Positions 1 to 6,668 are shown, counted from the first letter of the stretch. The stretch is 18,729 bases of DNA from Nanobdellota archaeon (GCA_030691925.1 JAUYDG010000141.1:1-18729), one strand, 5' to 3'. Notes: generated from the letters alone by a model not told the origin. Program-made: numbers and translations.

Positions 1-444
1 ACCTTATAGCCGATACTTCCCTTCTCATGATCTTCAGTCTTTGTAGCATACACAGCCAGGTCCTTAAAATTCATTTTCTCTCCAGGCTTAAGCTTGATAT
101 GGCAGCCAACAACCTTGCTATGGAACTCAGTAAGATTATCATTCTCATAAAAACTGCTAGTGACCAAAACACCTTTCTTCTCCAAGCCGCCGAAAGTCAA
201 GGCATCAATGACAGCATTAACATCATTGCTGTGGTCGATATGGAAGTGAGAAACAAGAACCATAGTAGTATTCTTTGAATCAATGCCAAGCCTTGCAGCA
301 TGAACCAAGGCACCAGGACCAGGATCAATATGAATCTGCTCCTCGCCAACCTGGACTACAAAGCCGCCGGTAGCCCTGGCCTGGGAGGCAACAATCTTCC
401 TGCCGCCACCGCTGCCAAGAAAAATTATCCGAGCCTTACCCATA
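1..444 (-). CDS. Metallo-beta-lactamase-fold hydrolase (partial, C-terminus off the left edge)
   Basis: Reading the minus strand from the ATG at 444 gives 148 codons, still open at the window edge. The protein starts MGKARIIFLGSGGG and carries the binuclear-metal motif HFHIDH at residues 66-71, preceded by a hydrophobic strand (MVLVS). A second candidate metal His sits in TEDHEKGSIGY (His139). These are the first motifs of the metallo-beta-lactamase superfamily, and the N-terminal strand plus glycine-rich turn resembles RNase Z-like and related cytosolic phosphodiesterases or hydrolases. The remaining ligands lie outside the window, so substrate and subfamily cannot be set. A TATA-like element about 26 nt upstream suggests a leaderless mRNA. 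Superfamily is confident; function is not. Confidence 0.85.
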
Positions 445-464
445 AAAAATAGGAATAACAAGAA

Positions 465-475
465 GTTTTTAAGGT
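465..475 (-). promoter_or_regulatory. TATA box for the metallo-beta-lactamase-fold gene
   Basis: On the minus strand CCTTAAAAACTT lies about 26 nt before the ATG at 444, the usual archaeal TATA-to-start distance. Transcription would begin at or next to the start codon. Confidence 0.5.
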
Positions 476-504
476 TTGCGGAATCTTAAAAATGAAAGTA
501 ACGT

Positions 505-957
505 TCAGTAATGGAACCCGTGAGCGTAATCCCCAAAATTTGTCCTATGATGCGCACCCCAAGGATCCACATTGATAGTCATATTCTCATCTAATCTTAT
601 CCTCAAATACTGATGCACAGAAATATAGTATATCAACGTCCATTTCAACATTATGTCCTCATCTTTGAAAAAACCGCTCTTGACCAGCAAAATCCTTAAA
701 AAATAATTAAGAGCAGTGCAGTGCTGATACTTGGTATTCCATAGCTTGTTAACATCAGATGTGAAAATATCAAAAAACCGGGTATGCACCTTGCACCCGA
801 CATACCTTTCAGAAAGAGCGTCATAGGCTTTCTTCAAGCAATCTTCTTTGCTTTTTGACTTTTTCAGCTTATCAACCACCCCTTGCATGTCTTTAGGAAG
901 AGCATCCGGAATACTCGCCTTGTAAAATAGGTTGGGAATCATACGAAAAAAAAGCAT
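505..957 (-). CDS. Transglutaminase-like cysteine protease-fold protein
   Basis: The 150-residue protein has a spacing that fits the transglutaminase-like triad: Cys80 in QHCTALNYFLRIL at the head of a helix, His115 in SVHQYLRIRL, and Asp131 in NVDPWG. This Cys-helix, His-strand, Asp-Pro-Trp-Gly order is typical of transglutaminase-core proteins, which may act as proteases or amidases. The open frame runs upstream to 1104, but that extension would lie inside the tRNA gene and holds no ATG, GTG or TTG between the tRNA boundary and 957. The ATG at 957 sits about 30 nt after the TATA-like TTTTTATATGG at 984-994, so it is the chosen start. No signal peptide is visible. Substrate is unknown. Confidence 0.7.
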   Translation of the reverse strand: MLFFRMIPNLFYKASIPDALPKDMQGVVDKLKKSKSKEDCLKKAYDALSERYVGCKVHTRFFDIFTSDVNKLWNTKYQHCTALNYFLRILLVKSGFFKDEDIMLKWTLIYYISVHQYLRIRLDENMTINVDPWGAHHRTNFGDYAHGFHY

Positions 958-983
958 TTTCCAGTATAAATCTTTTTCGAAAA

Positions 984-994
984 TCCATATAAAA
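984..994 (-). promoter_or_regulatory. TATA box for the transglutaminase-like gene
   Basis: TTTTTATATGG on the minus strand lies about 30 nt ahead of the ATG at 957. It supports that start and a near-leaderless transcript. It is only about 15 nt from the divergent tRNA TATA box, so the two promoters may interfere. Confidence 0.5.
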
Positions 995-1008
995 ATAATG
1001 ATAAAAAA

Positions 1009-1018
1009 CTTTTTAAAC
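1009..1018 (+). promoter_or_regulatory. TATA box for tRNA-Phe
   Basis: CTTTTTAAAC is centred about 30 nt upstream of the first tRNA base (1044). This is the expected archaeal spacing for a tRNA transcript with little or no leader. Confidence 0.55.
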
Positions 1019-1062
1019 TCTTTAACTAATAATCCTTTATCAAGGGGACGTAGCTCAGCCTG

Positions 1063-1083
1063 AAAAGGTATGTCTTTGGCTAA
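1063..1083 (+). other. tRNA-Phe intron 1 (21 nt, D-loop, between G18 and G19)
   Basis: The outer helix CTC 1054-1056 pairs with GAG 1085-1087. The central 4-bp helix is AGCC 1057-1060 with GGCT 1078-1081. The two 3-nt bulges are TGA (1061-1063) and AAG (1082-1084). The inner helix is AAAG 1064-1067 with CTTT 1074-1077 over a 6-nt loop. Cutting after the second base of each bulge releases 1063-1083 and joins G1062 to G1084, restoring the invariant G18-G19. Confidence 0.88.
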
Positions 1084-1090
1084 GGAGAGC

Positions 1091-1124
1091 CTAGCCTTAA
1101 GCAAATTCGTTTAAGCTATCTCAA
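1091..1124 (+). other. tRNA-Phe intron 2 (34 nt, between positions 25 and 26)
   Basis: The central helix is GAGA 1085-1088 with TCTC 1119-1122. The bulges are GCC (1089-1091) and AAA (1123-1125). The inner stem is TAG 1092-1094 with CTA 1116-1118, C1095 bulged, then CTTAAGC 1096-1102 with GTTTAAG 1109-1115. Cutting after the second base of each bulge removes 1091-1124 and places A1125 as base 26. The outer helix is one pair (G1084-C1126) until intron 1 is removed, when TGG can pair with CCA 1126-1128. Confidence 0.88.
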
Positions 1125-1183
1125 ACCACGCTGAAGACGTGGGTGTCCAGGGTTCAAATCCCTGCGTCCCCACATTTTCTTAA

Positions 1184-1195
1184 CTTTTATAAACC
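1184..1195 (+). promoter_or_regulatory. TATA box for the NFACT-cysS-NFACT operon
   Basis: CTTTTATAAACC is centred about 28 nt before the ATG at 1218, with no Shine-Dalgarno sequence between. This suggests a leaderless first gene. The T-rich stretch just before it (1174-1188) may also end the tRNA transcript. Confidence 0.6.
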
Positions 1196-1217
1196 ACAAA
1201 CAATCTTATCTTAGAAC

Positions 1218-1610
1218 ATGAAAGCACTAGATGTATACTTCATGGTTAAAGAACTGCAAAGCCTGATAGGAGCAAAAATAGACAAGTTTTACCAGCAGGA
1301 AAACGACATAATCGTCTCACTTCACAAACAGGGAAAAATACTGCTAAAAGTAACGCCAGAAGCAGCGTTCATAACCAAATACAAATTCGAACAGGAAAAG
1401 CCGCCAAGCTTCTGCATGTACCTGAGAAAATACCTAAACCAGGCAAGAATAACAGAAATAGTCCAAAGAGGCTTTGAAAGGATAATAGAAATCAGGATGA
1501 AAAAGAAAGAAGAATACGCCCTGATAATAGAGCTGTTCAGCAAAGGAAACATAATCCTCTGCGAATCAAACCTCAAAATAATGCTGCCAATTCACGAACA
1601 GGAATGGTAA
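1218..1610 (+). CDS. NFACT/Rqc2-type protein, N-terminal segment (ends at an in-frame TAA)
   Basis: These 130 residues are the start of an NFACT-N (FbpA-like) domain: MKALDVYFMVKEL, then KYKFEQEKPPSFCMYLRKYL and the GFERII strand near residues 85-90. In the family (eukaryotic Rqc2/NEMF, bacterial RqcH, archaeal homologues) this domain belongs to a ribosome-quality-control factor that binds the 60S/50S-tRNA complex and can direct C-terminal tailing. The frame stops at TAA 1608-1610, exactly where homologues usually continue EW-K-DR. Reading on in the same frame gives DRTIKPKLTYAYPPRLKYDP, the expected continuation. So one base change (AAA to TAA) is the only lesion. It could be a real nonsense mutation, a consensus error, or read-through. 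The gene follows tRNA-Phe and begins an operon with cysS. Confidence 0.8.
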   Translation: MKALDVYFMVKELQSLIGAKIDKFYQQENDIIVSLHKQGKILLKVTPEAAFITKYKFEQEKPPSFCMYLRKYLNQARITEIVQRGFERIIEIRMKKKEEYALIIELFSKGNIILCESNLKIMLPIHEQEW

Positions 1611-1700
1611 GACAGGACTATAAAGCCGAAACTGACCTACGCATACCCTCCAAGACTGAAATACGACCCTTTAGAAGCCAATGAAGAAAACTTCAAAACA

Positions 1701-2264
1701 TTGGGCAAAGAAAATCTGGTAAAAACACTGGCGATAGACTTCGGATTCGGAGGAAGCTACGCTGAAGAAATATGCTGTAGGGCAGGCGTAGACAAGAACA
1801 AGACACAACTGACAAAAGAAGAAATAAAAAAAATACTCCAGGAAATCAAACATGCTAAAGAGGAAAGCCTAAAGCCCAACATCGCCGAAAACGAAATATG
1901 CTCATTTGAACTAAAAATCCATGAAGGAAAAGAAAAAAAATACTATGAATCGTTAAGCGAAGCGCTAGACAAATACTACAAAGAAGAGCTTATAGAAGAC
2001 AGAACCTTCCAAAAAAAACGAAAAAAAATCGAAGAGCTCATAGAAAAGCAGAAACAACACCTAGAAGAGCTGAAAAAATCAGCAGAAGAAGACAAGACCA
2101 AAGGGGATTTGATATACAACAACTACCCGTATATAAAAGAGGTTATAGACACAATCAAACAAGCAAGGTCAAAAAAAATAAGCTGGGAAGAGATAATAAA
2201 CAAACTAAAAACAAAAAACATAGAAGCGAAAGAAGGAGGGAGGGTTATACTAGACCTAAAATGA
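1701..2264 (+). CDS. NFACT/Rqc2-type protein, middle segment (same frame, after the TAA)
   Basis: This frame continues the previous gene without a shift; homology begins directly after the stop (1611), while the first possible restart is TTG at 1701 without a Shine-Dalgarno sequence. It encodes the helical part of the NFACT N-terminal region (LAIDFGFGGSYAEEICCRAG), the conserved SLSEALDKYYKEE, a long charged coiled coil (about residues 95-140 of this piece) and the family signature KGDLIYNNYPYIKEVI. It ends RVILDLK at TGA 2262-2264. Full-length homologues go on directly into the rest of the coiled coil and the NFACT-R domain, but here those are encoded after cysS, starting at 3658. The final TGA overlaps the cysS ATG by the ATGA quartet. 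If the TAA is real, a separate product from 1701 would lack the NFACT-N start. Confidence 0.75.
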   Translation: MGKENLVKTLAIDFGFGGSYAEEICCRAGVDKNKTQLTKEEIKKILQEIKHAKEESLKPNIAENEICSFELKIHEGKEKKYYESLSEALDKYYKEELIEDRTFQKKRKKIEELIEKQKQHLEELKKSAEEDKTKGDLIYNNYPYIKEVIDTIKQARSKKISWEEIINKLKTKNIEAKEGGRVILDLK

Positions 2265-3661
2265 AACTATACTTTTTTAACACGCTAGGAAGAAAGAGAC
2301 AGGAATTTAAGCCGATAAAAGTGGGCTTTGCAGGATTCTATTCGTGCGGTCCCACAGTTTACTGGTACCAGCACATCGGAAACCTAAGGACATACGTATT
2401 CAATGACCTACTAAAAAGAGTTCTCCTGTACAACGGCTATGAAGTAAAGCATGTCATGAACGTCACGGATGTTGGGCATTTGACAAGCGACGCGGACGAA
2501 GGCGAAGACAAGATGGAGAAAGCGGCCAAGAAAGAAGGAAGAACAGCCAAAGAAATAGCCGAATATTACTTAAAAGTCTTTAGAGAGGACCTTAAGAAAC
2601 TTAACATAATAGAACCAGGCATATGGTGCAAAGCAACAGAGCATATCAAAGAACAAATCGAAATGATAAAAACCTTGGAAGAAAAAGGATACACTTACCG
2701 GACAAACGATGGCATATACTTTGAAACCTTCAAAGTCAAAGACTACGGCAAGCTAGCGGGGCTCAAAAAAGAAGGCCTGGAAGCAGGAAAAAGAGTTGAG
2801 ATGGGAGAGAAAAAAGAAAAAACAGACTTTGCACTATGGAAATTCTCAGAAACGCCTGGCTTGAGGCAGCAGGAGTGGGACTCGCCATTCGGCTTAGGAT
2901 TCCCAGGATGGCACATAGAATGCTCAGCAATGTCCTCAAAATACATGGGAGAACAGTTTGACATACACACAGGAGGAGAAGACCACATACCGGTGCACCA
3001 CACAAACGAAATAGCGCAAAGCGAATCAGCATTCGGAAAAAAACCATGGGTGAAATACTGGATGCACGGGGCATTCCTCACATTCAAAGGAGAAAAAGTA
3101 AGCAAAAGCAAAGGAGGGCTGTTCACGATATCAGAGCTGGAAGAAAAAGGATTCGAGCCGTTAAGCTACAGGTACTTCTGCCTGACAGCGCACTATAGGA
3201 AACCGTTAGCATTCTCGCTTGAAGCACTGGGAGGAGCACAAAACTCCTACCACAACCTGAAAAACAAAATACTGGAACTACTGGAAGAAAAAGACCAAAC
3301 AAAAACAAACCTGAACAAACTAAAAAGATACGAAGAAAAGTTTAACAAAGAAGTCAACAACGACCTGAACATGCCCAAAGCGCTGGCAGTATTATGGATT
3401 ATGCTAAAAGACAAAAAGATAAACGCCAAAGACAAATACAAATTATCACTAAAATTCGATGAAGTCCTGGGCTTAAACATTAAAGAGCTGAAAAAAGAAG
3501 AAAGTGAGATCAGCGAAGAGATAAAAACACTGGTAAAAGAAAGAGAGGAAGCAAGAAAGAAAAAAGACTGGGCAAAAGCAGATGAGATAAGAGCAAAACT
3601 AAAAGAGAAAGGGATAATTCTAGAAGACACGCCAGAAGGCGTTAGATGGAAAAAGCTATGA
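2261..3661 (+). CDS. cysS: Cysteinyl-tRNA synthetase
   Basis: A full-length class I synthetase of 466 residues, charging tRNA-Cys with cysteine in the cytoplasm. The HIGH-type motif is HIGN at residues 38-41, preceded by CGPTVY with Cys29. The KMSKS motif appears as KVSKS at 279-283. Cys29, Cys221 (WHIECS), His246 and Glu250 (HHTNE) match the family's catalytic zinc site. The C-terminal helical anticodon-binding part and a final PEGVRWKK are present, so the gene looks intact. Its ATG overlaps the stop of the NFACT N-terminal half and its TGA overlaps the start of the NFACT C-terminal half, both as ATGA, so translation is probably coupled. The placement between two halves of another gene is the odd point; the enzyme itself looks ordinary. 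Confidence 0.97.
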   Translation: MKLYFFNTLGRKRQEFKPIKVGFAGFYSCGPTVYWYQHIGNLRTYVFNDLLKRVLLYNGYEVKHVMNVTDVGHLTSDADEGEDKMEKAAKKEGRTAKEIAEYYLKVFREDLKKLNIIEPGIWCKATEHIKEQIEMIKTLEEKGYTYRTNDGIYFETFKVKDYGKLAGLKKEGLEAGKRVEMGEKKEKTDFALWKFSETPGLRQQEWDSPFGLGFPGWHIECSAMSSKYMGEQFDIHTGGEDHIPVHHTNEIAQSESAFGKKPWVKYWMHGAFLTFKGEKVSKSKGGLFTISELEEKGFEPLSYRYFCLTAHYRKPLAFSLEALGGAQNSYHNLKNKILELLEEKDQTKTNLNKLKRYEEKFNKEVNNDLNMPKALAVLWIMLKDKKINAKDKYKLSLKFDEVLGLNIKELKKEESEISEEIKTLVKEREEARKKKDWAKADEIRAKLKEKGIILEDTPEGVRWKKL

Positions 3662-4407
3662 AGGTCGAAATAGACATCACAAGAACAGTAGAACAGAATG
3701 CTGCTTATTACTACGAAAAGGCAAAAAAAGCCAAGAAAAAAATACAAGGCGCAGAAGAAGCATTGAAGCAGACTGAAAAAAAACTCCTGACAATAAAACC
3801 TGAATTAAAAAAGAAAGAGCTGAAGGAAGTAATAACAAAAAAGAAAAAATGGTACGAAAAATTCCGATGGTTTACAAGCTCAGAAGGATTCCTGTGCATA
3901 GGAGGCAGAGACGCCACAACCAATGACATAATAATAAGGAAACAAATGCAAAAAGATGACCTAGTATTCCACACAGAAATCATAGGCAGCCCATTCTTCC
4001 TGATAAAATCAGAAGGAAAAAAAATAGGCAAGATAAGCATAGAAGAAGCAGCACAAGCGACAGCATCCTACTCAAGGGCATGGAGGCACGGCATAACAAC
4101 AACAGAAGTGTACTGCATAACGCCAGAACAAGTGAAAAAAGAATTGGGCCTGCCAAAAGGGACATTCATGATACACGGCAAGAGGGAATACTCCAAGCCA
4201 ATACTCCAACTGGCGATAGGCAAAAAAGACGACACAATAATAGGCGGACCGGTAACAGCCATAATGAAACAAACAAAAGACTACAGGATAATAGACCAAG
4301 GGGACACTAAGACGAGCGATGCTGCGAAAGCGATAAAAGCAAAACTAGGCGGAACGCTGGAAGAAATACAAAGCTTTTTGCCGCCAGGAAAAGTAAGGAT
4401 CAAATAA
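3658..4407 (+). CDS. NFACT/Rqc2-type protein, C-terminal half (coiled coil plus NFACT-R/DUF814)
   Basis: The 249-residue protein begins MKVEIDITRTVEQNAAYYYE, matching the point in full-length NFACT proteins just before the coiled coil (V-E-x-NA-x-YYEKAKKAKKK). A Lys-rich helix to about residue 65 is followed by the NFACT-R/DUF814 domain: WYEKFRWF, GGRDATTND, DDLVFHTEIIGSPFF, then AWRHGITTTEVYCITPEQV and FMIHGKREY. NFACT-R is the RNA/ribosome-binding part of Rqc2-type proteins. An upstream ATG at 3646 is in frame, but 3658 gives an ATGA overlap with cysS that mirrors the joint on its other side, so I prefer 3658. The two halves together total about 600 residues, near the usual full length. The sensible model is a two-chain Rqc2. 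Confidence 0.9.
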   Translation: MKVEIDITRTVEQNAAYYYEKAKKAKKKIQGAEEALKQTEKKLLTIKPELKKKELKEVITKKKKWYEKFRWFTSSEGFLCIGGRDATTNDIIIRKQMQKDDLVFHTEIIGSPFFLIKSEGKKIGKISIEEAAQATASYSRAWRHGITTTEVYCITPEQVKKELGLPKGTFMIHGKREYSKPILQLAIGKKDDTIIGGPVTAIMKQTKDYRIIDQGDTKTSDAAKAIKAKLGGTLEEIQSFLPPGKVRIK

Positions 4408-4441
4408 TCTTCTACGATAAGCGATTCGTACGCAGAAAGAA

Positions 4442-4493
4442 AAAATTTAAAAACTGGCCTGATACTGTTTTTCTAAAAACAATTTAAGGAGGA
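4442..4493 (+). promoter_or_regulatory. TATA box and strong Shine-Dalgarno for the CYTH-like gene
   Basis: AAAATTTAAAAAC (about 4442-4453) would start transcription near 4475-4480. AGGAGGA at 4487-4493 then sits 7 nt before the ATG at 4501. This is a short-leader gene with one of the clearest ribosome-binding sites in the window. Confidence 0.55.
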
Positions 4494-4500
4494 ATAAAAA

Positions 4501-5478
4501 ATGGGAAGTTACTCTTACAGCCCACCATCAAAATCACCGCAGCAAAAATGCAAAGAATCATTAGAGAACTTTTTAAGAAACAAAAAAAGAAATGACTTGC
4601 TAACAGCATACTCGCATTCAATGGGGGGCGAAAATGGATTCATAAGCAACTTGCTAAGCGTTCTGAACACCAGAGAGCTTGGTAAAGAAGTATCGGACTG
4701 CGAGATAGAATACAAAGCTAACCTAACACTGACACCGCCTTCAAAGCTATTCTCCAAATCACGAGAAATAACAAAAAAAGACATACAAGAGGTACACAAA
4801 GCGATACAGTTCGACAATAACAAGATACCTTACCTAAAAGATACAAACGAGCCCCAGATAAGCACAGGACAAAACCATTTCTACAGCGCAAATAATGCGG
4901 AATGTTTCGTACTAACACACAAGAACAACCAATGGAATACAAAAATAAAAAAATTCACAAACAAATACGGCTTCGGCATCAAAGGCGAAGAATTCGTTAT
5001 GAGAAGAAAAGAAGCAATGAGCGCCATTAATCTTCCTGAGCTTATCAACATGGTATTAAACGAGAACAAAACAAAAGAAATAGCCTATGAAGGATTCATG
5101 GAAAAAACAAAAGCAGACCAGTTCCTGCTAAACATGGACAGTGGAAGGGTATACAACTTCACTATAAGCCTATGCAAAGCAAAAGACAGGCCAGACTTAG
5201 TGCAATTAGAAATAGAATACGCTGGCTATGTCCCAGCAACAGCATTCACTAAACAAACCAACTCAGAAAAGGAGATAGTCCAAGAAATCCTAGGGATACA
5301 AGACTGTATAATACAAACCTATAACAATCATAAACTCAAGGACTACGTCTTAAGCTTTACACCAACAACACTAACCAAATTCGAATGGATAAGCGGAAAG
5401 ACTCTAAGCTCTGAGGACAAGGGCAAAGAGAAACCCCTTTTAGAAGAGCAAACCTTTTTCGGGGACACCTTTAAGTAA
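4501..5478 (+). CDS. Unknown protein, possible CYTH (triphosphate tunnel) fold
   Basis: No family is firmly recognised. The 325-residue soluble protein contains EIEYK at residues 68-72, which fits the ExExK signature at the start of CYTH/triphosphate-tunnel metalloenzymes. A basic strand follows (MRRK, 167-170), then a strand-rich block and a second acidic strand LEIEYAG (236-242). A charged strand-rich barrel with ExExK, basic strands and a late ExE would suit a triphosphate-binding enzyme such as an adenylate cyclase IV or inorganic triphosphatase relative, but the spacing is looser than in standard members and the first about 60 residues are extra. The gene is convergent with the kinase operon and overlaps its end by 8 bp. 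It has its own promoter and Shine-Dalgarno. Confidence 0.85.
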   Translation: MGSYSYSPPSKSPQQKCKESLENFLRNKKRNDLLTAYSHSMGGENGFISNLLSVLNTRELGKEVSDCEIEYKANLTLTPPSKLFSKSREITKKDIQEVHKAIQFDNNKIPYLKDTNEPQISTGQNHFYSANNAECFVLTHKNNQWNTKIKKFTNKYGFGIKGEEFVMRRKEAMSAINLPELINMVLNENKTKEIAYEGFMEKTKADQFLLNMDSGRVYNFTISLCKAKDRPDLVQLEIEYAGYVPATAFTKQTNSEKEIVQEILGIQDCIIQTYNNHKLKDYVLSFTPTTLTKFEWISGKTLSSEDKGKEKPLLEEQTFFGDTFK

Positions 5479-6064
5479 CTTTTTTGATCCAAGAATAACT
5501 TTCAGAAACCCTCTTGTCAATATCCATCACTTTAACCTCTAAAACATTTGCATCCAATCCAGAGTAAACATCTTTGAAACCTTCCTTCACAGCAGTCAAG
5601 TAATCAAAATCGTCTTCCCTCCATTTCTTTTTTCCCGTATCGGCCCACCTTTTCTTGAGGTTACAAATAACTTCTTCCAGAGAAGGATTGAGGAATATCA
5701 CGTTTTTAGGCTTCAAATTTCCTGCTATCAAAAAATCATGCATTCTTATGTAGTCCTCAAACTCTTGAGCACTGACCCACCCCAGATTCAAGAACCCTTT
5801 TATGTATGCAAGATTATCGTACGAGCAGCGGTCGCATAAGATTACCTTGTCGGGCTTTTCCTTTGAAATCCCGTCCAAATAATGAGCCTGGAGATAATAA
5901 CGCGCCATCCTTATCTTCTGACGCCTATGCAAGTCCTTAAACTTTTGCGGAAGAACAAGCCTTTTATACATGACAAAAAGCTCTGGATCTTTTTCAGCCA
6001 GCTTTTTTATCAAAGTGCTCTTGCCTGAGCCATGAGTGCCTGAAACGTAAACTACATTATTCAT
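5471..6064 (-). CDS. P-loop kinase A (thymidylate/deoxynucleoside-kinase-like)
   Basis: A 197-residue P-loop kinase. The Walker A motif is GTHGSGKST at residues 9-17. CDR at 77-79 followed by SYDNLAY resembles the DR(S/Y) substrate motif of thymidylate and deoxynucleoside kinases. NPSLEE followed by a basic lid KKRWADTGKKKWRE (about 125-150) could cover the phosphate donor. The substrate cannot be named; a nucleotide or other small phosphate acceptor is the family-level expectation. It is the last gene of the minus-strand run, its ATG overlapping the stop of paralogue B as ATGA, so the pair is co-translated. It is clearly related to B along its whole length, with near-identical DNA at the Walker A end. 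Confidence 0.85.
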   Translation of the reverse strand: MNNVVYVSGTHGSGKSTLIKKLAEKDPELFVMYKRLVLPQKFKDLHRRQKIRMARYYLQAHYLDGISKEKPDKVILCDRCSYDNLAYIKGFLNLGWVSAQEFEDYIRMHDFLIAGNLKPKNVIFLNPSLEEVICNLKKRWADTGKKKWREDDFDYLTAVKEGFKDVYSGLDANVLEVKVMDIDKRVSESYSWIKKVT

Positions 6065-6666
6065 AAGCTATCACCTTTGGCGATCTTTGCAATCCAGTCG
6101 TAGCATGTTAGGACCCTCTTCTCCAGATCCAAGAAATCAATTTTTAACAGATTTGCACCATGATTAGCATACGGCTTCTCAAAATTTTTCTTGGTCAGTT
6201 CTAAATAACCAAAATCCTCCTCTCTCCATTTCTTTTTTCCTGTCTCAGCCCATCTTTTCCTGACGTTATACTTCAGCTCGTCCAAAGAGGGGTTTAGAAG
6301 GATTATATTCTTGGGCTTTATGCTGTCATCAAACAATTTTTCGCACAGGTCGATACAGCTATCATGCTCTTCTTTTGTAAGCCATCCGCGCTGGAACAGG
6401 CTTTCTACGTACACATAAGAGCTGAGAATGCACCTGTCGCAGAGAAGAACCTTTTCAGGATTGTTCTTAGAAATCTTCTCTTGGTTAACAGCATCCCAGT
6501 AATACTTCACAGCCCTTATCTTCTGGCGTTCAAGAGGGTCTTCGAATTTGGGTATACCTAGCTTTTTATACATAACAAAAAGCTCTGGGTCTTTTTCAGC
6601 CAGCTTTTTGATCAAAGTGCTCTTGCCTGATCCGTGAGAGCCGCAGACGTACACAACATTATGCAT
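6061..6666 (-). CDS. P-loop kinase B (tandem paralogue of kinase A)
   Basis: A 201-residue paralogue of the next gene downstream. It has Walker A GSHGSGKST (residues 9-17), LLCDRC in place of the DR-type substrate motif, then NPSLDEL and the same basic lid VRKRWAETGKKKWRE. The central helices differ more from A (for example ILSSYVYVE against SYDNLAYIK after the DR), so the two may bind different acceptors or form a heterodimer. The ATG lies 2 nt after the stop of the VWA/metallopeptidase gene and its TGA overlaps the ATG of kinase A, so all three appear to be one transcript. Family-level function is confident; substrate is unknown. Confidence 0.85.
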   Translation of the reverse strand: MHNVVYVCGSHGSGKSTLIKKLAEKDPELFVMYKKLGIPKFEDPLERQKIRAVKYYWDAVNQEKISKNNPEKVLLCDRCILSSYVYVESLFQRGWLTKEEHDSCIDLCEKLFDDSIKPKNIILLNPSLDELKYNVRKRWAETGKKKWREEDFGYLELTKKNFEKPYANHGANLLKIDFLDLEKRVLTCYDWIAKIAKGDSL

Positions 6667-6668
6667 AA

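Larger units (their letters stand above)
1044..1172 (+). tRNA. tRNA-Phe (GAA) with two introns, at 18/19 and 25/26
   Basis: Acceptor GGGGACG (1044-1050) pairs with CGTCCCC (1165-1171), followed by discriminator A1172. The anticodon arm is CCACG / CTGAAGA / CGTGG (1126-1142) with anticodon GAA at 1133-1135. A 5-nt variable loop (1143-1147) and a T-arm CAGGG-TTCAAAT-CCCTG (1148-1164) follow. D-stem GCTC (1053-1056) pairs with GAGC (1087-1090), but the D-region is 55 nt too long. Removing 1063-1083 and 1091-1124 leaves a standard 74-nt tRNA with a D-loop AGCCTGGGA containing G18-G19 and A26. Both removed segments lie in textbook bulge-helix-bulge structures. No CCA is encoded. A long-variable-arm tRNA is excluded because the extra bases precede the anticodon arm. 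Mature form, anticodon and splice points are read from the bases; splicing itself is inferred. Confidence 0.93.

Noticed and set aside
958..1104. Upstream extension of the transglutaminase-like protein
   Set aside because: It would begin inside the tRNA gene, has no start codon between the tRNA and 957, and contains that gene's own TATA box.
1053..1125. Long-variable-arm (Leu or Ser) tRNA reading
   Set aside because: The extra bases precede the anticodon arm, the anticodon loop CTGAAGA is standard Phe, and the variable loop after it is only 5 nt.
1608..1610. General stop-codon reassignment of TAA
   Set aside because: TAA ends several intact genes here at the expected place (for example L39e and cytoplasmic enzymes), so it works as a stop.
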